In this document: positions 17,021-25,214 of the stretch, piece by piece
Layout of the letters: each line of letters begins with the position of its first letter
How positions within the stretch are numbered: the stretch's first letter is position 1
NCBI GenBank assembly: GCA_044507065.1
Contig: JBIQJY010000007.1
Span: 34,583-98,582 of the forward strand
Origin: SCN-69-37 sp044507065
Lineage (GTDB): Bacteria > Acidobacteriota > Vicinamibacteria > Vicinamibacterales > SCN-69-37
Direction of reading: 5' to 3'
Length of the DNA stretch: 64,000 nt
Translations under genes and position numbers: made by a program
Notes under the pieces: model-generated
Databases searched by the model: none
What the model saw: only the letters and a program-made list of their open reading frames with translations
Told to the model about the DNA's origin: nothing

Positions 17021-18823
17021 ATGCCGGCCACGGTCACACTCGTCGGTTCGCAGGGCGCGGCGCAGCAGGTCGATCTGGACGCACTGCTGTCACCTGCCGA
17101 TCGCGAGCAGGTTCGCCTCGACGCCAACCGCTGGATCAAGCGCCTGCGGCTCGTCCGCTATGGCGGCCTGTCGATGCGCGAACGGTTCACCTACCGCGGC
17201 GACTCGCTGTGGTGGTTCACCGAGATCTACCTGCACAAGATGCGGCGTCTCGAAACCGCCCTTTCGGTGCTGTCGGCCCTGGAGCGCGCCAGTGCCCTCC
17301 ATGCTCCGACGCGCATTGTCGTCGCCTGTCGCGACGCAGCGACTGCTGACGCGGCGCGCGCGTTTGGCCGCGCCCGTCGTCTCGAGGTTGATGTCGTCCA
17401 GGCGCCCGTGCCGCCGCGCGGCGTGAGCCAGGGTCTGCTGGTCGGGGTGTCCGCGCTGCTGTCTCGGCTGCGGCCGGCGCCGCGGTCCCTCAACATCCCC
17501 ACGCGGGTCGCGGCCTTCGTGCACACCGCATTCTGGAGCGAGGGGCGGAACGGGCAACAGGGCCGCGAATCCTACATCGGGCCTGTGCTCGACGCGATTG
17601 CCTCTCGTCTCCCGTCGGACGATCTCCGGTTGATCGGTCTCGGACCGCGCCGCAACTTCCGCGCGCGGCGGTGGTGGGACCCGATCGCGGGCCATCCTGA
17701 CAGGACGCGCGTCACGCCAATCGAACAGCTCGCGCCTCGCGCCGCGCTGGCCGGGTCGCTCGCGCTCTGGCAGCGCCGCCACGCCCTGGCCGACGAAATC
17801 GTGTCCGGCGACGAGGTCCGCGCCGCGGGCTTCCACGACGACGTGGATCTGTGGCCGGTACTGTCGCGCGAACTCCGCGACGCGGCCCAGGTGCAGTGGA
17901 CGTGGTCGGCCCGCGCGATGGATGAGGCGCGATCGGCGCTGCAGATCACCCGGCCGGAGGTCGCCGTCACCTATGCCGAGGCCGGCGGCTGGGGTCGCGC
18001 GCTCGTCCTCGAGGCGCGCCGCCTGGCCATTCCCACAGTCGCGCTCCAGCACGGCTTCATCTATCGCCACTGGCTCAACTACCAGCACGAGCCCGACGAG
18101 CTCCAGGCGATGGGCGACGACGCGGGCTTTCCTTATCCGACACGGACGCTGGTCTTCGACCGCTACGCGGCCGCGACGCTCGAGCAGGGTGGCGGCTTCC
18201 CTGCCGAGGCGATCCGCGTAACGGGCAGCCCGCGCCTGGACGAACTGGTGGCCCGGCTGCGTGCCTCGCTCCGGGATCGCGCCAGCATCCGCGCCGAGTT
18301 GGGAATTGCCGATGAGGAGCGGCTGCTCGTGCTGGCCGCCAAGGCCACCGAGGTCGGCCCGCACCTGCCGGCCCTGGTTGCCGCGGTGCAGGACCTTCCG
18401 GGCGTGACCCTCGTGATCAAGCCGCATCCGGCCGAAACCGCCGCGAGCTATCACCAGCACCTGGGATCGGGACAGGCCGTCCGCGTCGAAGAGCCCCACG
18501 CGGATCTCGGCCGGCTCCTTGCCGCCTCGGACGCCCTGGTCACGATGAACTCGACGGTCGCCATCGATGCGCTCGTGCTCGGCATCCCGGCCGTTGTCGT
18601 CGGCCTGCCCAGCAACCTCACGCCGTTCGTCGACGCCGGCGTGATGGCGGGTGCCGCGGGAAACGACATGCGCGCGGCGCTGTCGGCCGTCCTGTATGAT
18701 CGGGCGGCCCGCGAAGCGCTCATCGAGCGCGGCGCGGCGTTCGCCGACCGCTACGAGATGCGGGCCGATGGCGAATCGGCCGCGCGCGCGGCCGACGAGA
18801 TTCTGTCGAGGTTTCCTTCATGA
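17021..18823 (+). CDS. GT-B-like surface polysaccharide glycosyltransferase, unassigned family
   Basis: 600 aa. The C-terminal 350 residues show VALQHGFIYRHW, VTGSPRLDELV, VIKPHPAET and VTMNSTVAIDALVLGIPAVVVG. This combination (QHG, KPHP, NSTxxxDAL) is found in CDP-glycerol-phosphotransferase-like, KpsS/LipB-like and polysialyltransferase-like GT-B enzymes. The N-terminal 170 residues are not recognised; they start with a short Rossmann-like strand and a basic WIKRLRLVRYGGLSMRER stretch. Two fused modules are possible. It starts immediately after the GT9 stop and overlaps the epimerase by 4 nt, so the three genes form one unit. Confidence 0.6.
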   Translation: MPATVTLVGSQGAAQQVDLDALLSPADREQVRLDANRWIKRLRLVRYGGLSMRERFTYRGDSLWWFTEIYLHKMRRLETALSVLSALERASALHAPTRIVVACRDAATADAARAFGRARRLEVDVVQAPVPPRGVSQGLLVGVSALLSRLRPAPRSLNIPTRVAAFVHTAFWSEGRNGQQGRESYIGPVLDAIASRLPSDDLRLIGLGPRRNFRARRWWDPIAGHPDRTRVTPIEQLAPRAALAGSLALWQRRHALADEIVSGDEVRAAGFHDDVDLWPVLSRELRDAAQVQWTWSARAMDEARSALQITRPEVAVTYAEAGGWGRALVLEARRLAIPTVALQHGFIYRHWLNYQHEPDELQAMGDDAGFPYPTRTLVFDRYAAATLEQGGGFPAEAIRVTGSPRLDELVARLRASLRDRASIRAELGIADEERLLVLAAKATEVGPHLPALVAAVQDLPGVTLVIKPHPAETAASYHQHLGSGQAVRVEEPHADLGRLLAASDALVTMNSTVAIDALVLGIPAVVVGLPSNLTPFVDAGVMAGAAGNDMRAALSAVLYDRAAREALIERGAAFADRYEMRADGESAARAADEILSRFPS

Positions 18824-19800
18824 GAGTGCTCCTCACCGGCGGCGCGGGATTCATCGGGTCGCATCTGGCCGAAACGCTGCTCGACCAGGGGCACGAGGTC
18901 TCGGTCATCGACGACCTGTCCACCGGCGCCATCGACAACATCACGCACCTCAAATCGCGTCGCGGGTTCAGCTACGTCATCGACTCGATCATGAACGAGC
19001 CGCTCACGGCCGAACTCGTCGATCGCGCCGACGTCATCTTCCACCTGGCCGCGGCGGTCGGCGTGAAGCTCATCGTCGAAGCACCGGTCCGCACGATCGA
19101 GACCAACGTGCATGGGACCGAGGTCATCCTCAAGCACGCCGGCAAGAAGGGGAAGCTCGTATTCGTCTTCTCGACCTCCGAGGTGTACGGGAAGAACACG
19201 AATGTGCCGTTTCGCGAGGACGCCGACCTGGTGCTGGGGCCGACCTTCAAGCACCGCTGGGCGTATGCCTGCAGCAAGGCCATCGACGAGTTCCTGGCGC
19301 TTGCCTACCACCGCGAACGCGGCCTGCCGGTGGTCGTCGTCCGGCTGTTCAACACCGTCGGCCCGCGCCAGACGGGACGCTACGGCATGGTCATCCCGAC
19401 GTTCGTGCAGCAGGCGCTGGCCGGCGCCCCCATCACGGTGTACGGCGACGGGCGCCAGACCCGCTCGTTCACCTACGTGGGCGACGTCGTCGATGCGCTG
19501 GCGCGGATGATGACCGCTCCGGGGGCAATCGGCCAGGTGTTCAACATCGGCAACAGCGAGGAAATCTCGATCATGGCGCTCGCCGAGCGCATCCGCGAGA
19601 TGACCGCCAGCCGGTCCGAGATCGTGCTGGTGCCATACGACCAGGCCTATGACGCGGGCTTCGAAGACATGCCCCGTCGCGTGCCCGCGCTGGACCGCAT
19701 CCACCAGCTCATCGGCTACCAGCCGTCCGTCCAGCTCGACGAGATCCTCAACCGGGTCATCGCCTACAGCAGGGCCGCCGGCGTCGCCGCCGGCCGATAG
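18820..19800 (+). CDS. NAD-dependent sugar-nucleotide epimerase/dehydratase (extended SDR)
   Basis: 326 aa. NAD-binding TGGAGFIGSHL at 6-16, catalytic Ser in FSTSEVYG (117-124) and Tyr149-x-x-x-Lys153 in WAYACSKAIDEF. VRLFNTVGPRQTGRYGMVIP and YGDGRQTRSFTYVGDVV are typical for UDP-hexose 4-epimerases and UDP-glucuronate decarboxylases. SDR enzymes of this type interconvert or oxidise NDP-sugars in the cytosol. Which reaction is catalysed cannot be told. The ATG overlaps the upstream stop by 4 nt. It is the only recognisable NDP-sugar-modifying oxidoreductase in the island and may feed the DegT aminotransferase. Confidence 0.88.
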   Translation: MRVLLTGGAGFIGSHLAETLLDQGHEVSVIDDLSTGAIDNITHLKSRRGFSYVIDSIMNEPLTAELVDRADVIFHLAAAVGVKLIVEAPVRTIETNVHGTEVILKHAGKKGKLVFVFSTSEVYGKNTNVPFREDADLVLGPTFKHRWAYACSKAIDEFLALAYHRERGLPVVVVRLFNTVGPRQTGRYGMVIPTFVQQALAGAPITVYGDGRQTRSFTYVGDVVDALARMMTAPGAIGQVFNIGNSEEISIMALAERIREMTASRSEIVLVPYDQAYDAGFEDMPRRVPALDRIHQLIGYQPSVQLDEILNRVIAYSRAAGVAAGR

Positions 19801-19802
19801 GC

Positions 19803-19808
19803 CATAAT
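19803..19808 (+). promoter_or_regulatory. -10-like CATAAT, leaderless-type start
   Basis: CATAAT ends 6 nt before the GTG at 19815. There is no Shine-Dalgarno before that codon. Same spacing as six other cases in the window. Confidence 0.45.
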
Positions 19809-19814
19809 CGACAG

Positions 19815-20762
19815 GTGGCCATGACCAGGCACGCGCGGCGGGCAGCCGAACGGCTGCTGGCCGGCAACGCGAAGACCGTCCGGAAACTGATGCTCGCAAC
19901 CGGCCGGGATCGCGCCCCCCGGCTTCCCGACATCGTCCAGATCGAGAGCACCAACCTGTGCAACGCGAAGTGCGTCTTCTGTCCCCGCGACGAGATGCAC
20001 CGGCGCCAGGGCGTGATGGATTTCGACCTGTTCCGCAAGATCGTGGACGAGTGCGCCGAACTGGGCATCACCCACGTGCGCGTCCACAACTACGGCGAGC
20101 CGTTCCTCGACAAACAGCTCGTCGAAAAGGTGCGCTACGCGAAGACCCGCGGCATCCAGGAAGTCGGGATGATCAGCAACGGGTCGCTCATCACCGAGGA
20201 CATCGCCCGCGGGATGATCGAGGCCGGCCTCGATGCCATCAACATCAGTGTCGACGCAGCCGGCAAGGAAGTCTTCGAGAGCACGCGGATTCACCTCGAC
20301 TACGACACGGTCATCAACAACATCCGCACGCTCGCGCGCCTTCGCGGCGAGATGGGCAAGCGGCGGCCCAGGCTGATCCTGTCGTTCGTGCGCCAGGAGA
20401 ACTCCGCCGACGAGCAGGCCTTCATCGACGAGTGGAGCAAGGTCGCCGACAAGATCCACATCACCGACCTGCACAACTGGGCCGGCACGCTGCACGGCCG
20501 CTCGGACGTCCGGTATCCGTGCTACCGGCTGTGGCAGACGTTCACGGTGCTCTGGGACGGCCGCGTCTCGCTCTGCTGCGCCGACTTCGACGGCCGCAAC
20601 GTGCTGGGCGACATGCGCACCTCCAGGCTCATCGACATCTGGAACGCGCCGGCCTACCGCGCCGTCCGGCGGCAGCACCTCGAGAGCGGCGGTCCCGAGA
20701 TCTGCCGGTCGTGCGATCTGCCGAAGAAGGATTCGCCGCTCTGGGTGCGCCGGCTGGTCTGA
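19815..20762 (+). CDS. Radical SAM protein with SPASM domain
   Basis: 315 aa. Radical SAM cluster CxxxCxxC at Cys49, Cys53, Cys56 (TNLCNAKCVFCPRDEM), then the ISVDAA strand of the barrel. The C-terminus has SPASM-type cysteines: YPCYRLW, SLCCADFDG and EICRSCDLP. SPASM enzymes carry extra Fe-S clusters and modify peptides, sugars or cofactors. The GTG at 19815 fits a leaderless start (6 nt after CATAAT); an ATG two codons later at 19821 is the alternative. Substrate unknown. Within a glycan cluster, sugar epimerisation or dehydration (compare aminoglycoside-type enzymes) and peptide modification are both possible. Confidence 0.85.
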   Translation: MAMTRHARRAAERLLAGNAKTVRKLMLATGRDRAPRLPDIVQIESTNLCNAKCVFCPRDEMHRRQGVMDFDLFRKIVDECAELGITHVRVHNYGEPFLDKQLVEKVRYAKTRGIQEVGMISNGSLITEDIARGMIEAGLDAINISVDAAGKEVFESTRIHLDYDTVINNIRTLARLRGEMGKRRPRLILSFVRQENSADEQAFIDEWSKVADKIHITDLHNWAGTLHGRSDVRYPCYRLWQTFTVLWDGRVSLCCADFDGRNVLGDMRTSRLIDIWNAPAYRAVRRQHLESGGPEICRSCDLPKKDSPLWVRRLV

Positions 20763-20805
20763 GCGCCGGCCCCGGACCCGAACGCGCCGTCCAAAGGACC
20801 AGCCG

Positions 20806-21528
20806 ATGGATAACCACCACGTGCCGAGGCGGAGATCGACCATGCGAGGCTGGCTGACCGGAACGGCTCTCGCCGTGCTGCTGACAACGGCCACACCGGC
20901 CGTCGCACAGATGCCGGCTGAGCCGGTCCTGCAGCTGTCGTTCGATGCGGACGGGCGCGTCACCCTGACCGCCCACCACGTCACCGCGCGCGACATCCTG
21001 GCCGAATGGGCCCGCCAGTGCGGCTGCCTCGTGGTCAATGCGGCGCGGCTGAACAGTGCGCCGCTGGCCGTCCCCGTCCACTTCGAGCAGGCCGAGCAAT
21101 CCCGGGTTCTCGAGTCGCTGCTGCGCGAAGCGGCCGGCTACGTCCTCACGCCAAAACGCGCCGGAAGCCAGAGCGCGTCGGACTACGAGACCATCTATAT
21201 CCTCGCAACGAGCAACCCGGTGCCGGCTGCCTACGTGCCGCAGCCGCCGCCCGGGGTCCCCATGGGACCGCAACCGCCGACAACGGGATCCCCGGACGAT
21301 GAGTTGCCTCCGGTGACGCCGGGGATGCCGATGGCCGAGCCGCAGGCGCCACAGGCGCCCGAACCGCCACCCTCATCCAACCCGTTCGGGTCGCGGACCG
21401 GTGGTCGCAACCCGTTCGATACCGACCCGGCCCCGACCGCGCCGGTACCCGGCGCGCCGGCGCCCCAGCAGCCGCGCGCCCCGGGCCGCGCCGTGCCGAT
21501 CGTGCCGGCGCCGCCGTCGGGTCAGTAG
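20806..21528 (+). CDS. Secreted STN-like domain protein with Pro-rich tail
   Basis: 240 aa. A Sec signal peptide ends at about TPAVAQ (residues 30-35). Residues 40-115 (LSFDADGRVTLTAHHVTARDIL, then VPVHFEQAEQSRVLESLLREAAGYVL) resemble the STN module (secretin and TonB N-terminus), a small fold that binds partner proteins in the periplasm. The rest is Pro/Gly/Ala-rich and probably disordered, with NPFGSRTGGRNPFDTDP. Two possible starts have a Shine-Dalgarno: AAGGA for 20806 and GGAG for the ATG at 20842, which gives a shorter signal peptide. It sits between two radical SAM genes. No secretin or TonB receptor is nearby. Function unknown. Confidence 0.6.
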   Translation: MDNHHVPRRRSTMRGWLTGTALAVLLTTATPAVAQMPAEPVLQLSFDADGRVTLTAHHVTARDILAEWARQCGCLVVNAARLNSAPLAVPVHFEQAEQSRVLESLLREAAGYVLTPKRAGSQSASDYETIYILATSNPVPAAYVPQPPPGVPMGPQPPTTGSPDDELPPVTPGMPMAEPQAPQAPEPPPSSNPFGSRTGGRNPFDTDPAPTAPVPGAPAPQQPRAPGRAVPIVPAPPSGQ

Positions 21529-21530
21529 CG

Positions 21531-21536
21531 TACAAT
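21531..21536 (+). promoter_or_regulatory. -10-like TACAAT, leaderless-type start
   Basis: TACAAT ends 7 nt before the ATG at 21544. No Shine-Dalgarno or -35 is visible. Confidence 0.5.
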
Positions 21537-21543
21537 CGCGCAC

Positions 21544-22254
21544 ATGATTCCGCCGGCTTCCGTCTCACGGACGGGAGAATATGCGGCGCGCGGCGATTAC
21601 CACCGCGAGCTGTCGCCCGAGTGGGAGTTCTATCCCACCTACCTCGCCAAGCTGGCGCGCGTGCGCGCCTACCTCGGCACCCTGCCGGCTGGCACCCGCG
21701 TGCTCGACGCCGGGTGTGGCGAAGGCGTCATCGTCGACGAATTCCACGACCGACTCCGCATCGAGGGTGTCGACCCGAACTACAGCTCGGCGCGCGTCAC
21801 GCGCGGGTCGCTGCTGGCGCTGCCGTATGCCGACGGCACGTTCGAGCGAGCCCTGTGCCTCGACGTGCTCGAACACCTGTCGTTCGAACAGCAGGCCGTC
21901 GCGCTGGCCGAACTCCACCGGGTCATCGGCCCCGGCGGCGAGCTGTTCGTGACCGTTCCGAACCTGGCTCACCTGCAGTCGCGCGTGCATTTCCTGCTGA
22001 CAGGACGACTCATCCGGACCGCCAACCCGGCCAAGCATCCCGGTGATCGTCCGCTCGGTGAATACCTCGACATGGCGCAGCGCGCCGGCTTCAGGCTCGT
22101 GAGCCGATCGGGCATTTTCCCGACCGTGCCGGTACTCACCCGATTCATCCGCCGGCATCCGGCCCGCCTGCTGCCGCTCCATCGATTGCTGACGGCGGCG
22201 CTGCCGGTTCCGGGATGGTGTTTCCTGAGCGTGCTGCGATTCGAACGCCCGTGA
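21544..22254 (+). CDS. Class I SAM-dependent methyltransferase
   Basis: 236 aa. Motif I VLDAGCGEGVIVDEF (about 55-69), an acidic residue after strand 2 (IEGVDPNYSSARV), ALCLDVLEHLSFEQQ (motif II/post II) and IGPGGELFVTVPN (motif III) are those of Methyltransf_11/UbiG-like enzymes. It uses S-adenosylmethionine to methylate a small molecule or sugar. The acceptor cannot be predicted. It lies between two radical SAM genes in the glycan island, and a TACAAT box 7 nt upstream of its ATG suggests its own leaderless transcript. Confidence 0.83.
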   Translation: MIPPASVSRTGEYAARGDYHRELSPEWEFYPTYLAKLARVRAYLGTLPAGTRVLDAGCGEGVIVDEFHDRLRIEGVDPNYSSARVTRGSLLALPYADGTFERALCLDVLEHLSFEQQAVALAELHRVIGPGGELFVTVPNLAHLQSRVHFLLTGRLIRTANPAKHPGDRPLGEYLDMAQRAGFRLVSRSGIFPTVPVLTRFIRRHPARLLPLHRLLTAALPVPGWCFLSVLRFERP

Positions 22255-22260
22255 CGATCC

Positions 22261-24012
22261 GTGCCTGAGCGGCCGACACGATCCGCGGGTCGCGCTTCGT
22301 CGCGCCGATCGCGACAGACGATCGTCGTGATTGCGACCATTCTTGGCGTTGGCGCGGTGCTGCGGCTCGCCGGAATAGGCTTCGGCCTGCCGGCCGTCTA
22401 CAACCCGGACGAAGTCGCGATCATGAACCGCGCGATCGCCCTGGGCCAGAACGGCCTCAACCCGCGCAACTTCCTGTATCCGACGTTCTATTTCTACGTG
22501 CTCTTCGCGTGGGAGGGCCTGTTGTTCGCGGCCGGGTGGCTGATGGGCTGGTTCGAATCGCTGGCCGCCTTCGAACAGCAGTATTTCGTCGATCCCTCGG
22601 TGTTCTACGTGGCCGGCCGGCTGCTGAGCGCGCTGTGCGGTGTGGCCACGATCTGGGCCACCTGGCGGCTTGGCCTGCGACTGTTCGGGCGGGTGGCCGG
22701 CGTGGCGGCCGCGGCGCTGCTCGCCGTGGCGCCGCTGGCGGTGCGCGATGCGCACTACGTGAAACACGACGTGCCGGTCACCCTGCTCATCGTGCTGACG
22801 CACCTCGCCCTGTCGGCCGCGCTGGCCGGCCGACTCGAGCGCCGCTGGTGGCTCGTGGGCGCGCTGGCGGGCCTGTCGCTGTCGACGCACTACTACGCGG
22901 TTTTCGTCTTCGTTCCGATCGTCATGGTGATGCTCTCGCCGCTGACGCCGGGCGAGCCGCTGTCGGCGAGGCTGCGACGAACGACGGCCACACTCGCGGT
23001 CGCGGGAGTGGCATTCATTGCCGCGTCGCCGTTCCTGCTGGTGGAAGCCGGCACCACGTACCGCGACATGGTCGCCAACCGCGAGATCGTCGTCGACCGC
23101 GCCACGACCAGCGGTGGCGCGTTCACGTCCCTGGCGTTCTACCTGCGGTGGCTGATGGCCGACGCGTCGGGGAGCGTGGCCGCCGCGCTCGCCCTGGCCG
23201 GCCTGGTGGCGCTTGCGCGGGCCGGATGGCTGCGCGCCATACTCACGCTTGCCTTCCCGATCGTCTTCGTTCTGTTCATGGCCAACACGGTGCCGGCCAG
23301 CCGGTACCTGAATCCCGTCCTGCCGTTCGTGGCGCTGCTCGGCGGTGCCGCGGTGGCCTGGGTGTCGACCGTGCCGCGCGCCGGACGGGTGCTCGCCCTG
23401 TCGGCACTGACGCTGGCCGTCGGCGAGGCCGCGCTGATGGCCGCCCGCGGCGACATGTTCTTCCGCCAGCCCGATACCCGGACGATGGCTGTCGAGTGGT
23501 TCGCGACAAACGTGCCGAGGGGGACCTCGGTGCTGATCCAGCCCTACAGCGTCCCACTGCGCAATTCGCGCGAGGGCCTGAACGAGGCCCTCGCTCACCA
23601 CCTGGGCGATGCCGAGCGCGCGTCGGTCAGATTCCAGCGGCAACGAGCGCTCGATCCGTACCCGGAGCCGTCGTACCGGACGATCTATCTGGGGTCGGGC
23701 GGTCTCGACGTGGACAAGATCTACGTGGACCCGGCGGTCTTCGCGGCGTCAAAGGGGCTCGAGCCGCTCCGCGATCTCGGCATCACGCACGTGGTGATGA
23801 AACGATACAATGACGAGGATCCCGCCATGGCGCCCCTCGAGGCGGCGCTGCGGAAGGACGGCACGCTGGCGGCGACGTTTTCGCCCTACCGGCTGGATGC
23901 CGATGCGGCGGCGCGGCGTGAGACGGCCCCGTTCCTGCACAACACGGACGCCCGGATCGGTCGCGCCCTCGAGCGTCCCGGCCCGATCATCGACATCTGG
24001 ACCATCGACTGA
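22261..24012 (+). CDS. Polytopic membrane glycosyltransferase, GT-C/GT39-like
   Basis: 583 aa with about ten membrane helices in the first 420 residues, then a soluble periplasmic domain of about 150 residues. The first outer loop holds VYNPDEVAIMNRA (Asp50-Glu51), the best GT39-like acidic pair in the window, and NFLYPTFYFYVL just after it. Family members transfer a sugar from a polyprenyl phosphate to protein, lipid or glycan outside the membrane. The start is GTG with no clear Shine-Dalgarno, 6 nt after the methyltransferase stop. The stop shares a base with the next radical SAM start, so the two are probably coupled. Confidence 0.75.
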   Translation: MPERPTRSAGRASSRRSRQTIVVIATILGVGAVLRLAGIGFGLPAVYNPDEVAIMNRAIALGQNGLNPRNFLYPTFYFYVLFAWEGLLFAAGWLMGWFESLAAFEQQYFVDPSVFYVAGRLLSALCGVATIWATWRLGLRLFGRVAGVAAAALLAVAPLAVRDAHYVKHDVPVTLLIVLTHLALSAALAGRLERRWWLVGALAGLSLSTHYYAVFVFVPIVMVMLSPLTPGEPLSARLRRTTATLAVAGVAFIAASPFLLVEAGTTYRDMVANREIVVDRATTSGGAFTSLAFYLRWLMADASGSVAAALALAGLVALARAGWLRAILTLAFPIVFVLFMANTVPASRYLNPVLPFVALLGGAAVAWVSTVPRAGRVLALSALTLAVGEAALMAARGDMFFRQPDTRTMAVEWFATNVPRGTSVLIQPYSVPLRNSREGLNEALAHHLGDAERASVRFQRQRALDPYPEPSYRTIYLGSGGLDVDKIYVDPAVFAASKGLEPLRDLGITHVVMKRYNDEDPAMAPLEAALRKDGTLAATFSPYRLDADAAARRETAPFLHNTDARIGRALERPGPIIDIWTID

Positions 24013-25196
24013 TGCCTTTATCACCACGGATCCGGGAAGCGGTTGCGCGCCGCGCGCGGGCCGTGCCCTTCCTGACGAGCCTTGTCGCCAGGTTTCGGCG
24101 GCAGCGGTACGAACAGCGCATCGACACGTTCCTGACGGCCAGGGACGGCAAGGCGGGCCGCCTGCCGGCCGGCGTGGTCTACGAAGCCACCATGCGGTGC
24201 AACCTGCACTGCGAGTTCTGCTACGTCGGCACGCTCCTGAACATCGAAGGCGAGTGGCGCGAGGAGCTGCCCATGGATGTCCTGCGGCGCGCCTTTCCCG
24301 ACCAGGACGGCCTGCAGGTGAGCCTGACGGGCGGCGAGATCTTCATGCGCAAGGACATCCTGGGCGTGATGGATGTCTTCCGTGGGAAGGGCTACGTCTG
24401 CGGGTACCTCACGACCAACGGCACGATCATCACCGACGAGCGGGCCACGGCGCTGGCGGACCTGGCCGCGAAGGGCTTCCTGAAGCACATCAGCGTGTCG
24501 ATTGACGGCCCCGGCGAGATGCACGACAAGGCCCGGGGCGTGAAGGGCACGTTCGAGCGGACGGCCGCCGGCCTGCGGCGCCTGCAGGCCGCCGCCTCGG
24601 CCCGGCACGCGCCGCTGCGCGTCAGCGTGAACACGACGGTGGCGCACGAGACACTCGATGCGCTCACCGACATGGTGGACGTGGCCTCCGATCTCGGAGT
24701 GGATGCCATCGGGCTCAATCACCTGATGTTCAGCACCCCCGAGGAAGTGGAAGAAACCGTGCGCCTCATCGGCACGGGCGACACGTCGGTCATCTCGACC
24801 TTCGTCACCTCGGATCCCGGGCTCGATCCCGTGCGTGTGGGCCGCCAGGTCGATCGGCTCGCGGAGCGCTGCCGCGAGCGCGGCATCCGGTTCGACATGC
24901 GGCCGAAGGTGAAGGCGGGCCTGGTCGAGCCGTATTACACGCCCGGCACGGCGCTCGAGGGCCGCTGCCTGTACCCGTTCCTCCACGCGCGTGTTTCGTT
25001 CAGCGGCAAGGTGTACTTCTGCCCGTTCATCCGCATCGAGGTGGGCGACCTGGCCACCCAGTCCCTGGAAGAAGTGTGGACGGGCGAGCCGTACGTCGCG
25101 CTCCGCCGGCGGCTGGTCGAGAATGGTATCTTTCCGGTCTGTCGGCGATGCTGCAAGGTCGAGCTGACGCCGGCCGCGGCCGCACCGTCGGCCTGA
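24012..25196 (+). CDS. Radical SAM/SPASM protein
   Basis: 394 aa. Cys63-x3-Cys67-x2-Cys70 in MRCNLHCEFCYVG, GGEIF after the second strand (the GGE SAM-binding motif), and SIDGPGEMHD. The last 80 residues hold SPASM-like cysteines: GRCLYPFLH, VYFCPFIRIE and PVCRRCCKVEL. It differs clearly from the enzyme at 19815 in length and motif detail, so they are not a recent duplication. The general chemistry is generation of a 5'-deoxyadenosyl radical. Target unknown. It is translationally coupled to the GT-C gene just upstream (TGATG), which links it to glycan or glycoprotein modification. Confidence 0.87.
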   Translation: MPLSPRIREAVARRARAVPFLTSLVARFRRQRYEQRIDTFLTARDGKAGRLPAGVVYEATMRCNLHCEFCYVGTLLNIEGEWREELPMDVLRRAFPDQDGLQVSLTGGEIFMRKDILGVMDVFRGKGYVCGYLTTNGTIITDERATALADLAAKGFLKHISVSIDGPGEMHDKARGVKGTFERTAAGLRRLQAAASARHAPLRVSVNTTVAHETLDALTDMVDVASDLGVDAIGLNHLMFSTPEEVEETVRLIGTGDTSVISTFVTSDPGLDPVRVGRQVDRLAERCRERGIRFDMRPKVKAGLVEPYYTPGTALEGRCLYPFLHARVSFSGKVYFCPFIRIEVGDLATQSLEEVWTGEPYVALRRRLVENGIFPVCRRCCKVELTPAAAAPSA

Positions 25197-25214
25197 AGGC
25201 GAGAGACGCTTCCG

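Noticed and set aside
20763..20841. RiPP precursor peptide near the radical SAM/SPASM gene.
   Set aside because: No short frame with a leader-like sequence and Shine-Dalgarno is seen between the radical SAM gene and the STN gene; the STN protein is too long and has a Sec signal.
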